Part shown: piece by piece, positions 35,210-46,276 of the stretch
How the letters are laid out: the number at the start of each line of letters is the position of its first letter
Numbering within the stretch: the first letter of the stretch is position 1
Source of the DNA: Entonaema liquescens
Lineage: Eukaryota; Ascomycota; Sordariomycetes; Xylariales; Xylariaceae
DNA: 64,000 bases
NCBI GenBank assembly: GCA_902805475.1
Contig: CADCSX010000007.1
Coordinates: 2,294,001-2,358,000, forward strand
Direction of reading: 5' to 3'
Notes under the pieces: model-generated
Databases searched by the model: none
The model's input: the letters and a program-made list of their open reading frames with translations, nothing else
Told to the model about the DNA's origin: nothing
Position numbers and translations under genes: made by a program

Positions 35210-37164
35210 ATGGGTTCAAGGCGGAAACGCCAGGCTTCGACTTGTCATTCCGCTGGCAGAGTGACAGCTCAACTGCTCTTATCATTCCTTGCCATATCCG
35301 CCTCTCCGACGGCTGCCAGCCTCCAGAACCAAGGGGCAACCTTTCCAGATACGCCGTTATTAACGCCCTTGATACCGGAACCGCCGCAACCGGCCGAACA
35401 TACCTTCACACTACGCCACATATTCCATCATGGAACATACCGCCATCCTGGGCTTCACCGAAGGAAAGATATCCTTGAGCCAGAGGCAGAGGTATGGCTG
35501 GCTGGTGGGGATGGGCATGCTGCGGAGCGAATAATGCCCTTGAAGGCAAAGAGTCAACCTCGGAAGATTGAACGTTTGGTTGATCGACGACCGAGTACTG
35601 TGGACCCGTTGGTCGCCGAGGCCCGCCAACGCGGTTATGTTATCGCGAGCGGCCCATCCGCATGGGCCGTCGACGACGTCCCGGGTCCCGATATCACCGA
35701 TAAAGAAACCGTCTTAACGATGGCGTTGGTCGCGTCTGATGCATACGTGGAGAAACCCGGTATGCCGGATTGGGACGAGGTTGGAGAGCCATTCAACAGG
35801 AGTGCTGATTTTGGCTGGGAGAGCGATGGACTTAGGGGGCATATTTGGGGTGACGAGAATAATTCTACGATTATCATTGGTCTCAAGGGAACGTCGCCGG
35901 CTGTTTTCGATGGAGAGGGTACGACCACTAATGACAAGATCAATGATAACCTCTTCTTCAGTTGCTGCTGTGCTCAGCAAGGCCAATGGTCGTGGCATCA
36001 AGTCTGCGATTGTGCAACTAGCACTTATAGTTGCAATAATACCTGCGTAAAGACCGCTTTACGTGAAGAAAACCGGTACTACCAGGCAGTGAGGGAGTTA
36101 TACGCAAATGTTACTGAGATTTACCCAGAATCAAACGTCTGGGTTTCCGGTCATTCATTGGGTGGAGCAGTTAGCTCTCTCCTTGGTCTAACATACGGTC
36201 TTCCTGTTGTGACGTTTGAGGCCGTCCCCGAGGCGTTAGCAGCCGGAAGGCTGGGTCTTCCCGTCCCACCACATGCTGACCCCAACTTTCCTCAGACGCG
36301 GCAATACACGGGAACGTACCATTTCGGACATACGGCCGATCCTATTTATATAGGGACCTGTAATGGCGCAACCGCCTCGTGTTCCTTCGCGGGATATGCG
36401 ATGGAGTCGGCCTGTCACACCGGCTACGAGTGCACTTACGACACGGTTGCAGACCATGGCTGGCGAGTAGGAATCGGCACTCACAAGATACGATCTGTGA
36501 TTAACGATGTTATTCGAAAGTATGACGACGTTCCTGAGTGCAAGTTCACCCCGGACTGCAGAGATTGCGCGAACTGGAAAATGTACGAGAGCAACAGTAC
36601 CGATGGGACAACGTCCTCGAGCAGTTCCACAACAACCAAAACGCGTACCCGAACTGCCACTTGCCAAACCCCTGGATGGTGAGCATACCCCTTTTCTCCT
36701 TTTGAGTTAACATGACTAACAACTTATATAGGTGGGGTTGTCTTGACGAAACTACTACTACAACAGGTACACCCAGCACCACCACCTCAAGCAGCTCGAC
36801 TTCAACCTGCAAGACCCCAGGATGGTTCGGCTGCAAGGACGAGGTTACCACCACCACCACAAGTACTACAACTTCCACCTCTGTCACCACAACGTCGACT
36901 ACCACCTGCGCAACACCCGGGTGGTGGGGATGTAAGGACAAAACCACTTCAACCATCAGTACCACTGTCCCGACCTCGCCGGCCCATCTTATCACTTCGC
37001 CGCCTCCTACACCTACGCCTACATCCGTCGCCCCTGAGCCCGCACCTACGTCGTCCCGCTGCGTAGAGCGGAACTGGGTCGGCAAGTGCAAGGAATGGGA
37101 GAAATGCAGCGAGGACGGTACCGGCGCTGTTGTCTGTGAGGAGTGGACAAACGACGAGATATAG
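35210..37164 (+). CDS. ATG15: Autophagic-body lipase Atg15
   Basis: Vacuolar phospholipase that breaks down autophagic bodies and MVB vesicles. Two exons, 35210-36678 and 36732-37164 (53-nt intron), give 633 residues. A single N-terminal signal anchor lies at about residues 18-37, which sorts the enzyme through the MVB route. The class-3 lipase core has IIIGLKGTSP, DKINDNLFFSCCC, and the nucleophile elbow GHSLGG with Ser316. The catalytic Asp is probably in FGHTADPIYIGTC and the His in DTVADHGWRVGIGTH. The C-terminal tail is Ser/Thr-rich, likely O-glycosylated, and carries three tandem Cys-x-Thr-Pro-Gly-Trp modules (CQTPGWWGCLD, CKTPGWFGCKD, CATPGWWGCKD), with the intron splitting the first, then a cysteine end module (CVERNWVGKCKEW). 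Identification is secure. Confidence 0.95.
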
Positions 37165-37717
37165 GTGCATACCTACATAATGTATGTGCCTTGTGTTGAT
37201 TAGCAGCATAGATCAACGTTGCTTTATTACTTGCTTTATTCAGCTGGATTAGATTGGGATACATCACGGGCTCATCGGCATCAGCCTGTTTTTTTACTTG
37301 GATCGCATTGTTCGAGTGCTGTTTTTTGGTACTATTATTATTGTTATTATTCGAACTACGACTGTAGTCGAAGGCGCAGATGTGGATTCAGTACCGTCGT
37401 TATTCGCCGTCATGATAAATATGATCGGAGCATGAGCATAAGCATCGTATCATTTTATATATACACACAAATACACACATATATATATCATATCGTCTTA
37501 TTGACTTGTCACCGATGTAGCATGTAGCTACAGACTGAGCTATCTATTTATTTGCTTATTTATATACGCAGTTCAGTTAGATATAACCTACAAGTACTGA
37601 ATAAGAATCATCTGTGAAATTTTAGTATAAATTCCTACCTCCCTCCCTACTGACCATATCCTTTCAGCTCAACTAATACATAACCCCTTTTTGCATTTTT
37701 AATTCCCCTATTTTACC
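37165..37717. other. Intergenic between convergent ATG15 and ADE5,7
   Basis: 553 bases of overlapping 3' flanks, AT-rich, with a TATATA/ACACA run near 37455-37490. No gene. Confidence 0.6.
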
Positions 37718-40090
37718 CTAACGCCAAGATTCCAGATTCTTCAGCACACAAGCCGGCGCGCCCTCCGCCCTAGCCGTCAACTTGCCAATGGTATACACCG
37801 TCTCGCCGCTCTCCCGGAACTTCGCCGCTACGGCTTCCGCGTCGCCGGGACTGACTACAGCCACCATACCAACGCCGTTGTTGAACGTCCGCGCCATCTC
37901 GCTAGGCGCGACGTTGCCCGCGGCACGTAGCCAGCGGAATACGGGAGGGAGTTGCCACGTGCTGACGTCGATCTCGGCGGCGAGGCGAGAGGGGAGCATG
38001 CGTGGGACGTTTTCGGTTAGGCCGCCGCCGGTGATGTGTGCAAGACCCTTGAGTTGTGGGAGGGAGGCTAGGACGGAGCGGACGTAGATGCGGGTGGGCG
38101 TTAGGAGGGCTTCGCCGACGCTCTTGGCAGGAGTGTCCCAGGGGGCGGGGCTCGCATAGTCTAGCTTCTCTCGTGCAAGGATACGGCGTACGAGAGAGAA
38201 CCCGTTAGAATGAACGCCAGATGAGGCGAGGCCTAGCAACACGTCGCCATCGGCCATAGCATCGAGGCGAGGGAGTCGGCTGCTAGCGCGCATGACGCCG
38301 ATAGCGGCGCCAGCAGCGTCGTAGTCGTCTTCCTTGTACATTCCCGGCATCTCAGCAGTCTCACCGCCGACGAGGGCACATCCAGCATCCCGGCAACCAG
38401 CAGCCACGCTTTCGACGAATACGGCGGCGACCTCGGGGTCGAGGCGGCTACATCCGAAGTAGTCGAGGAACATGACGGGCTCGGCGCCCTGAACGACAAG
38501 GTCGTTGACGTTCATGGCGACAAGATCGATTCCCACAGTACTATGGTTCTTGGTAGCTTGTGCAATCATGAGTTTAGTGCCAACGCCGTCGATAGCGCCG
38601 ACCATGATGGGGGCATCGCTCGAGAAGCCGGCTTTGGATAGATCGACTTCACCTCCGAAACCACCAATTTCGGCGTCCGCGCCGGCCCGCCTAGTTGATC
38701 GGACGGCGGTTCGTATCCTCTCGACAAGCTGGTTTCCGGCATCAATGCTAACTCCCGCCTCGGCGTATGTCAGGGCTTCCTTAGTATCGGCCGTCGGCTT
38801 GAAGGCGCGGTGTGCGATGTCCCTACGGTAGTACATCTTGTTAAACTGGATGAGCTTCACTCCTTCATACGCCTTGTCTACAGCAGCTCGGAGGCTCTCT
38901 GGAGCGGTAGCACTGGCAGCTATTACTCGGCCACCCGCAGTCTGCAATTTGCCATTCGATAGTTTTGTGCCGGCGTGGAAAATGTTGATATCTTGAGGAG
39001 GGTTTTGTACGATAATCTCGTCTCCCTTGGCATATGACTCGGGATAACCGCCGGCAGCAACGACGACGGTTGCGCTGAACCTAGGCTCGACTTTAATCAA
39101 AACGCTGTCTAGATAGCGCTCTGAACAGGCCACCATGATCTTAGCCAAGTCTGTGTCTTGCGATAATAGGGGTAAGACGGTCTGAGTCTCCGGGTCTCCG
39201 AACCGGACGTTATACTCAAGTACCTTAGGACCGGTCTTAGTGATCATGAGTCCAGTGAAAAGAACACCAACAAAAGGCATCTCGTCCTTGCGCATACCGT
39301 CGATAGTTGGTTGAATGATATCTCGGTCGATTTGCGCTACGAGGTCTGGTGTAGCAATGTTGGTCGGCGCATAGCATCCCATGCCGCCCGTGTTCAGGCC
39401 TGTATCTCCTTCTCCTATTCTCTTATGGTCTTGCGCAGGAGGTAGCGATTTTATTGTGTATCCATCACTGAAAGTCAGGATGCTAAGCTCATCACCGGTC
39501 AAGAATTCTTCAATAACAACCTCATCGCCCGCAGAACCAAACTCCTTGTTTTGCATGATATCCTTGAGAGCCTGATGCGCCTCCTGCTTCGATGTGGGTA
39601 TAATAACACCTTTTCCAGCTGCTAGTCCGCTTGCCTTGATCACGACATCGTGTTGTACGCGGTCGAGGTATTCTCGAGCCTTTTCGTAGTCGGAGAAGTT
39701 CTCGTAAGTGGCGGTGGGTATTCCATGCTTCTTCATGAAGTCCTTGGAGAAGGTTTTGCTGCCCTCCATCTGGGCAGCCTTTTTTGAGGGACCGAAGCTT
39801 TTAATACCCGCATTCTCGAAGAAGTCAACAGCTCCAGCGACGAGGGGAGCCTCAGGTCCAGGAATCACGTAGTTGACATTGTTCGCTTTTGCTAATTCAA
39901 GCAAGGCCGGGAAGTCTTCTGCTGAGACTGAAGTGTTGTTGGTGACTTTGGGGCAAGTAGCTGTGCCTCCGTTTCCTGGCACAGCTATAATTGACTCTAC
40001 CAGAGACGACTGGCTGAGCTTCCACGCGATTGCGTGTTCTCTCCCGCCATTGCCAATGAGAAGAACACGAAGTGGGTATTCAATTCCCAT
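37718..40090 (-). CDS. ADE5,7: Bifunctional phosphoribosylamine-glycine ligase / AIR synthase (GARS-AIRS)
   Basis: Catalyses steps 2 and 5 of purine synthesis: GAR formation from phosphoribosylamine, glycine and ATP, and cyclisation of FGAM to AIR. Intronless, 790 residues, the normal fungal length. GARS half (1-430): LRVLLIGNGGREHAIAWKL at the N-terminus, YVIPGPEAPLVAG, VVIKASGLAAGKGVIIPTSK for the ATP-grasp, and NVRFGDPETQTVLPLL. AIRS half (440-790): YAEAGVSIDAGNQLVERI start, VGIDLVAMNVNDLVVQGAEP, GGETAEMPGMY, GLASSGVHSNGFSLVRRI, and HITGGGLTENVPRMLP. The far 3' part of the gene (37718-38500) uses strongly GC-ending codons, unlike the 5' half. Convergent with ATG15. Identification is secure. 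Confidence 0.97.
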   Translation of the reverse strand: MGIEYPLRVLLIGNGGREHAIAWKLSQSSLVESIIAVPGNGGTATCPKVTNNTSVSAEDFPALLELAKANNVNYVIPGPEAPLVAGAVDFFENAGIKSFGPSKKAAQMEGSKTFSKDFMKKHGIPTATYENFSDYEKAREYLDRVQHDVVIKASGLAAGKGVIIPTSKQEAHQALKDIMQNKEFGSAGDEVVIEEFLTGDELSILTFSDGYTIKSLPPAQDHKRIGEGDTGLNTGGMGCYAPTNIATPDLVAQIDRDIIQPTIDGMRKDEMPFVGVLFTGLMITKTGPKVLEYNVRFGDPETQTVLPLLSQDTDLAKIMVACSERYLDSVLIKVEPRFSATVVVAAGGYPESYAKGDEIIVQNPPQDINIFHAGTKLSNGKLQTAGGRVIAASATAPESLRAAVDKAYEGVKLIQFNKMYYRRDIAHRAFKPTADTKEALTYAEAGVSIDAGNQLVERIRTAVRSTRRAGADAEIGGFGGEVDLSKAGFSSDAPIMVGAIDGVGTKLMIAQATKNHSTVGIDLVAMNVNDLVVQGAEPVMFLDYFGCSRLDPEVAAVFVESVAAGCRDAGCALVGGETAEMPGMYKEDDYDAAGAAIGVMRASSRLPRLDAMADGDVLLGLASSGVHSNGFSLVRRILAREKLDYASPAPWDTPAKSVGEALLTPTRIYVRSVLASLPQLKGLAHITGGGLTENVPRMLPSRLAAEIDVSTWQLPPVFRWLRAAGNVAPSEMARTFNNGVGMVAVVSPGDAEAVAAKFRESGETVYTIGKLTARAEGAPACVLKNLESWR

Positions 40091-40991
40091 GACTAAATCG
40101 TACGATATGTCGCGATATGGGATCGATTGATATAAGGACTATAAACCTAGCCCAACCCTGGGTTTTGAGCGGAGTGACAAGTATGTGTGTACATGTTGTA
40201 ACCCTCCCAAAATTTTCTGATCATGAAAATGCCCCTCACCTGAGAAGTTACCCCTCCCCCGCACTCTAGCGGGTCCGCTACATACCTGCATCGCGGTCTG
40301 CTTAATGCACTTACGTACCTAGACATGTATAATACAGTGCCTATTGTATGCAGGTAATTGCCGGGTGAACAGTTCCATTACATGTAAGCGACTTAGAAAC
40401 GCAACCTTCCTTTGAAACCGGCTATCTGCACGTTTGAGTTACTGGCTTCGAGTCTAAACTTAGGTACCTAGGTACCTATGTAAGCACTACAAACTTAAAG
40501 GGGATTATGATGAGGCTAGGCTAAAATAGAGTTGACTTAGATATTTATACTGAAGCTTATACATCATCTATTATACCTCTTACTAAAAAAGACTTGACAT
40601 TTATTACTACATTCTGCAGCGTTAGGTACACAACTTGCATGCATTTGCATTATCTAATAGAAGCACCTGATATGTACATGTGATACTTTACTCAGATGAG
40701 GAACTCAGTTGATCAAACACTAGCGTAGATTAGATAAGGTACGCTTAGCCCAGATGAGACAAGGATTATGCGGCTCCTCGGTTCATCTATCAGGAGGACA
40801 GGAGGGGTGAATCCTTTAGTCCAAACTATACGAGATAACATAAAGCTCATTCTATCAATCTAACTTTAATTCATGTATCCTTCTATTTGATACATGTACC
40901 ACTCCAATGTTTTGATTGACTAAGAGCCTAAGCATCTACAAACAATACAACTTCTACCGGAACCATTGACTGGTAGTCAACCATCATCAAT
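40091..40991. promoter_or_regulatory. Divergent promoter region, ADE5,7 / CAB5
   Basis: 901 bases between divergent genes for purine and CoA synthesis. Contains the palindromic cluster TTAGGTACCTAGGTACCTA (40460-40478). The right side is AT-rich. No gene. Confidence 0.5.
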
Positions 40992-41816
40992 ATGCTCTTC
41001 ATTGGCTTGACAGGTTCGATTGCCACTGGCAAATCAACCGTGTCTTCTATCCTATCATCGCCACCTCACTCACTTCCAATCATTGACGCGGATATCCTTG
41101 CGCGCAAAGTTGTAGAGCCTGGAAGCGGTGGCTATAAAGCTATCGTAAAGCACTTCGGCCCTACGACACCGGACTTATTGGTTCCCGTCTCTGAATCTAT
41201 GCCTGCCGATGGTCCCGACGGCAAAGGCAGACCACTAAACAGACCGGCTCTAGGTAGACGCGTCTTCGGTAACAGCGATGAGCGCAAGAGAGACCGAGAA
41301 GTTCTAAATCATATCGTACACCCAGCTGTGAGGAAGGAGGTGTACAGATCCATCTTCCGAAATTATGTGAAAGGCCATTGGGCCGTCGTCCTAGACGTTC
41401 CGCTACTGTTCGAAAGCGGTTGGGATAGGCTATCCGGCGTGGTAATGGTAGTTGCCGTCAGAGACCCCGAGGTACAAATGCGCAGGCTTAGGCAGCGTGA
41501 CCGTCACTTGAGCAAAGAAGATGCGCAAAATCGTGTCCTGAGCCAGACGGACGTGAGACTGAAAGCAAAGAGATGCGAGGCAAGAGGAAAAGGAAAGGGG
41601 GTAGTAATATGGAACGACGGTTCGAAAGAGGAGTTGAAAGCCAAGGTAGATGCCGCACTCGCAGAAATCAGAAAGGGTAGTCCGCCATGGTGGAATTGGA
41701 TATGTCTTCTAGTTCCTCCGGTAGGCGTTGCTGCAGGAGCGTGGGTGTATTGGCAGAATCTCCGCGCCAACAAGAGGTGGAAAGAGATTGAGCTGGATGA
41801 GAAGTCGAAGCTATAA
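40992..41816 (+). CDS. CAB5: Dephospho-CoA kinase
   Basis: Last step of CoA synthesis: phosphorylates the 3'-hydroxyl of dephospho-CoA with ATP. Single exon, 274 residues. P-loop GSIATGKST at residues 8-16, then IIDADILARKVVEPG for substrate binding, ALGRRVFGNSDERKRDREVLNHIVHPAVR, and VVLDVPLLFESGWD. The lid is RQRDRHLSKEDAQNRV. The fungal-type C-terminal extension has a hydrophobic helix (ICLLVPPVGVAAGAWVYW, about 236-254) followed by a basic tail, suggesting attachment to a mitochondrial or lipid-droplet membrane; that location is inferred from yeast. Identification is secure. Confidence 0.95.
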   Translation: MLFIGLTGSIATGKSTVSSILSSPPHSLPIIDADILARKVVEPGSGGYKAIVKHFGPTTPDLLVPVSESMPADGPDGKGRPLNRPALGRRVFGNSDERKRDREVLNHIVHPAVRKEVYRSIFRNYVKGHWAVVLDVPLLFESGWDRLSGVVMVVAVRDPEVQMRRLRQRDRHLSKEDAQNRVLSQTDVRLKAKRCEARGKGKGVVIWNDGSKEELKAKVDAALAEIRKGSPPWWNWICLLVPPVGVAAGAWVYWQNLRANKRWKEIELDEKSKL

Positions 41817-42442
41817 TTGAAGCTATAATTGGAATGGAATTTCACGTGGGAGTTTATGGAGTATATCAGCCGTATCGAGATATCCGATACAGGATACAGC
41901 AAGTACCTATACTTATACGTATACGTATATGTACGTTGTTACCGTGGATATAGTGTGGAAAGTGTGGAAAGCGCAACGCGACGCGAGGAAACGCTTATCA
42001 TTCACAATTGAGGAAACAAGGACTTAACCTAGGTCAATTCGCAATTCACCTTTATTTATCTAATGTTAGGTTAAGTTAGGTTAGATAGTCTACGTACACA
42101 AATACTGCTAACTTGCAAAATTCTACTTCAGTTTCCAGACAAATTATTTGTTCTTGATAAACAAACCCAACCTCATCACACAACTTTGACCATCTTAAAC
42201 GACCACCTCTTAACTTAACTTTGGAATCTTCTCCATTTCTTTTCTAATCCCATCAATCCTAACCCTATTCCTCTTTTTCATACTTTACTACGAAATTGAA
42301 TATTTACCGTATGGTTTAATCATATCCATCTGGTGTCGGTTACCACCTTTGACTCCCCCCCTTTATTCCCACATCAAGGTGCTACCCGACACAATCCAGG
42401 ATTCCAGACGAATAATCGGACAATTTAAATCGACCTATCAAT
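41817..42442. other. Intergenic region
   Basis: 626 bases. TACGTATACGTATATGTACG run near 41916-41936 and TTAGGTTAAGTTAGGTTAGATAG at 42065-42087. The right end is a C/T-rich leader for the next gene. No gene. Confidence 0.6.
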
Positions 42443-44998
42443 ATGCCACCAAATTCATTCTGTGAGTGGGCAGCTGGCCGAAACGTACCCCAGCGGTTGG
42501 CACCTGGGAAACCTCGTCCGGTCTTTGCGGTCCAACTTGAGACTGACGATGAATACGAATCCGACGTTTTGAAAATCACCTATCCCAGAACGGGACGAAC
42601 TAAACGACCACATGGAAAGAAGGTTCGATTCAAAGACGACGCCCATAGGGTTGAGGCAAAGGAAGCGCCTGTTCCACCTTCACTCGATTCAGACTCGGAT
42701 GCGAGCAGTACAGCAGTTGAAGTTAACAGCAGCGATGATGAAGCATCTATGGACGAAGATCTGGTCCTGGATTGCCCTTGTATAAACTGTATCACAGCGC
42801 AGAGGAGATTGAAGAAGACGAATCAGACTAAAGAAAGGAGCAAGAAGCACCAAATCGATCCGTCTACGAATAGAAGCAAGAACGATGCAGCTACTGTACA
42901 TGCCAGACACAAAGCGAAAAAAGCTAAGGAGGCAAAGGCATTGAGGTCCAAAAGAAGAAGTAGCAAACGAAGAACCAAGCCAAAGGCCAGAAAAGTCCAT
43001 AAGAAGCCGAGTAGTGAAGGAGATACGAATGAGTCTACGACTGGAACTGAAACTGACACCGAGGACGACACTAGCGAAGAGACTGAAAGTGAAAGTGAAG
43101 GCGAAAGTCAGTCCGAGTCCGAGAGAGGACACCACAAGAAAAGGGGCAAGAAGAAGGGCAAGAGCCAAAGGTCGAGGCAGGACAAGCAGCGGAGACACAG
43201 CAGTCACAACAAGAAATCAAAGAAGAGAGAGCATAAAAGGGAACATAATAAGCAGGACAGCTGGAATAGGAATAACGAGAGAAGCTTGGACAGCAGGGAC
43301 AAGAATGAAAATCAAGATAAGCAGGAGGACGGTCGTGGGCGTGATTTTCAAGAGAAAGAACAAGCATACCAGAAAGGCATTTCATTTGAAGATAGGGGTT
43401 TCCAGCAGGCCGATGAAATCAACAATAATCGAGTCGAGGCCGGGTTTCCGACTAAGATGGACGAAGCGAACCAATGTCCACCTCAGAATCGACAATATGC
43501 ACCACAACAAGCAAACTTCCTCATGCCACCTCATTCTCGTATGTTGCAGGTTGAGCACGCCGTCGAATTACCTAATGATCCTCGGCCTAATGCTTTCTTT
43601 GATGGGGTACACGGAATCATGCGAGTATATCATGGGCCACATTACGGTAATGCATATGGACAGCTCTATCCCAATGCGCCATATGTAAACCAGAATCCAA
43701 CTGTTAACGTGTCACAACCAATACATAATCCGTGGCAGGCCGCTGGGTTCCAGCCCTTCCCTATGAGACAGCCTCCGCTACCTGCACAACCACCAGCACC
43801 TTATCCACATGACCCTTCTCAACAACCCCCAGCCGCAACTCGAGGGGCGCCTGGAGAGAATCCTTGGCTCCAAGGATACGGCAGCGTGACAATTGGTAAG
43901 CCCCCTGAAGAGGCCCAGGAAGCCAAGGGCTCTAATTTTACACCGGATACCAACCAAAAGATCAACGAAGCCTGGTCTGAACAACACAGCACACCTACCA
44001 AGAGGCCTACAAATCCTGTAGGCGCAAACTCAAGAAGTGATCGTGGCGGAAAATCAAACGTCATTCCGAGTATCGAGGTGACTAGCTCCGAGAAACCTCA
44101 GAGTGGTGGAAGGGGTAGGAACAAGCCTTGGGGCACTCAGAGTGTCCACGGCTCGCAGGGAACCCCAGAATCCAAAGAAAACGATAAGAATGATACCAAT
44201 GATACCAACAAGCCCGGAGATTCTAGGGATACGTCCTTGGATGATGTGATCGCAAAGGCAGAGGCATTTCTTAAGACTAGCTCGGAACGCTTCAGTCCTG
44301 CACCACAAAACGATAGTAACCAACCCGGCGACGGGGTCTTTGGCGATAACAACGACGGCGGTTGGGGAGGTGGCGGTAGCTGGGGTAACGGCAATAATGA
44401 GGCTAACGCTGGCGATAATTCATGGGGCGAAAAAGATGCGCAAGAAACTGCTACAGGTGGTACAGATCCCTCCAGACCGACAGAAGAAAATAGCAACGAC
44501 AATTCTTCCGGACAGGCTGGAGGCAATGCTAGTATTGATAATGTGGTTCATGGTGATCCAAGTGGCAATAACAATGACAGCAAGAAAGACGGCGACAACG
44601 GTAGTAATCATGGTGGCAACAAAGGCGGCAAGAAATCTAAAGCTGGTCCTAAGCGCGGTACTCCAACTAAAGGACCGCCTGGGTGTTGGGTCAGTAACCC
44701 GCCATCAGAGAACGAGGAGCATAAACCTCCCACTAGTCTAGATAACGTGGGCCCCCATCCCAGCGGAAACGGCAACGGCAAGAAAGATAAGGGGAAGGGG
44801 AAGCAGAAAGGAAAAGGCAACCCCGGAAACAACCAGACTTCCGGGAGCGGTAGCGGTAATGGCAACGGCAACGGCAACGGCGGCTGGGGCGGTACGGGCT
44901 GGGGAGACCCGGACGTGGCGCAAAGCTCCGGCGGCGCTTTCGATAACGATGACGATGAGAACAAGGACGGCAAGGAGCAGCAGGGCGTCGAATGGTAG
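42443..44998 (+). CDS. Hypothetical large disordered protein
   Basis: Uninterrupted 851-residue frame from a good ATG. I do not recognise a family. Layout: a short more ordered start (NSFCEWAAGRN...LETDDEYESDVLKITYPRTGR, 1-60) with a basic GKKVRFKDD; an acidic Ser/Asp segment; a CPCINC motif near residue 112 that could bind metal or be palmitoylated; a Lys/Arg-rich region (120-195); an alternating Ser/Glu/Asp stretch (195-230); a Lys/Arg/Gln-rich stretch; then Pro/Gln/Asn-rich sequence with repeated Asn-Pro-Trp. The C-terminal third is Gly/Asn/Ser-rich with Gly-Trp repeats (GGWGGGGSWGNG, NGGWGGTGWGD) and a Lys/Gly block. The charged blocks and GW repeats resemble RNA- or chromatin-associated scaffold proteins, but that is only composition. 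Reading-frame length and lack of introns support a real gene. Confidence 0.8.
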   Translation: MPPNSFCEWAAGRNVPQRLAPGKPRPVFAVQLETDDEYESDVLKITYPRTGRTKRPHGKKVRFKDDAHRVEAKEAPVPPSLDSDSDASSTAVEVNSSDDEASMDEDLVLDCPCINCITAQRRLKKTNQTKERSKKHQIDPSTNRSKNDAATVHARHKAKKAKEAKALRSKRRSSKRRTKPKARKVHKKPSSEGDTNESTTGTETDTEDDTSEETESESEGESQSESERGHHKKRGKKKGKSQRSRQDKQRRHSSHNKKSKKREHKREHNKQDSWNRNNERSLDSRDKNENQDKQEDGRGRDFQEKEQAYQKGISFEDRGFQQADEINNNRVEAGFPTKMDEANQCPPQNRQYAPQQANFLMPPHSRMLQVEHAVELPNDPRPNAFFDGVHGIMRVYHGPHYGNAYGQLYPNAPYVNQNPTVNVSQPIHNPWQAAGFQPFPMRQPPLPAQPPAPYPHDPSQQPPAATRGAPGENPWLQGYGSVTIGKPPEEAQEAKGSNFTPDTNQKINEAWSEQHSTPTKRPTNPVGANSRSDRGGKSNVIPSIEVTSSEKPQSGGRGRNKPWGTQSVHGSQGTPESKENDKNDTNDTNKPGDSRDTSLDDVIAKAEAFLKTSSERFSPAPQNDSNQPGDGVFGDNNDGGWGGGGSWGNGNNEANAGDNSWGEKDAQETATGGTDPSRPTEENSNDNSSGQAGGNASIDNVVHGDPSGNNNDSKKDGDNGSNHGGNKGGKKSKAGPKRGTPTKGPPGCWVSNPPSENEEHKPPTSLDNVGPHPSGNGNGKKDKGKGKQKGKGNPGNNQTSGSGSGNGNGNGNGGWGGTGWGDPDVAQSSGGAFDNDDDENKDGKEQQGVEW

Positions 44999-46276
44999 AG
45001 CTTATACGATTGGGCCCGCTCTTCTTTCAAACTGTGGAAGTAGTCGCTCCATAGTCATCCTTCATCCCTTTCTTCGCCGAATTGGTCGCTTGGGAAGCCT
45101 ATGGTCTGGCGCTTTTCCTGTTTGGAATTAGAGCTGCTATGAATTACTTGTATTGTTTTTTCCCCTTTGCTGTTACTGCATATTCGGATAGGCAGGACAG
45201 GTATCTCGGGCCGTGGTCATACAGAATCAGGGGCTAGGGGTTAGGGGTTAGGAGTCAGGAGTTAAGGAGACGGCTGCCTGGGTTAAGTGACTAATTTAGT
45301 CATGGGCATAAGTAGAGAAATATACTACGATTAAGCCCTTCGGTATATGAATACCTAATAATGCATAGTCATACCCGAACAGTAAATGGACTTAGGCATA
45401 GTATACCCGAGTGGACTGCTAGAAAATCCTTGTCCTCGCCTACAGTAATGAGGTAATGAGGTATAGTATCTCTCAAGACGCTTAATAATCAGACGACTCC
45501 TTTAGCCAGAAACTATCTGGCTGAGGATAAATACTTATTCCGTATAGGAAAGCTAGGTAACGTTCTTTATAATATAATGGTGCCAACAGTGCTAAGAAAA
45601 GACAAAAAATAGAATAAGGGGGGAACATTCTATATATACCTGCCTACCTATGTAGTTGGCACTCCACGGGAAACCGGGCTAGCTAAGCGTAGCAGATACA
45701 TGCCACAAAACTACCAAATGTTAGGTAAATAAAAGCAATGATCACGTTCCGTTTGTGGTTGCACTAGCTACCTGCGTCGAGGTGGCTCACCCGGTATAAA
45801 AATGTCTCAACATATCAGAACTCACATCATTAGACAAAATACGTAACTACGTTACTTACCAATAAGCATTCCGGCTTGACGTTACACCCAGCCCTAATCG
45901 AATTCACATTTCACAAGTTATTGTCTACCGCAAAATTCATATTTTATTTGGAGAGGAGTGGAATAGTTGTTTATTAATTCAGCTCAGCAAGACTAACAAA
46001 GCAACTCATCTCTGCATACAAGCAAAGCAGAAAGATATGCACCATCTGTATTCGCCGGTCGAAACCGCTGTAGTTTTTCTCTACGCAGAGAAGCCGAGAA
46101 AAGAAGTAGTTCACCAGAGCAAAACTTTTTCGAGTCAAAAATTCACAAAAAGGGGGGTGGGTTAAAAGAGAACTTCAGAGAGACACCATCGCGAAGAATA
46201 AAGCACGGGAAATCAAATCGACAATCTGCTAGTGATATCCATCGAACCACGGCTACACGATTAATTCAAGTATTGC
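44999..46276. other. Intergenic between convergent genes
   Basis: 1.28 kb. Telomere-like GGGGCTAGGGGTTAGGGGTT at 45231-45250, and ATGAGGTA repeats near 45448-45464. No gene. The right end is the eIF5 3' flank. Confidence 0.6.
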
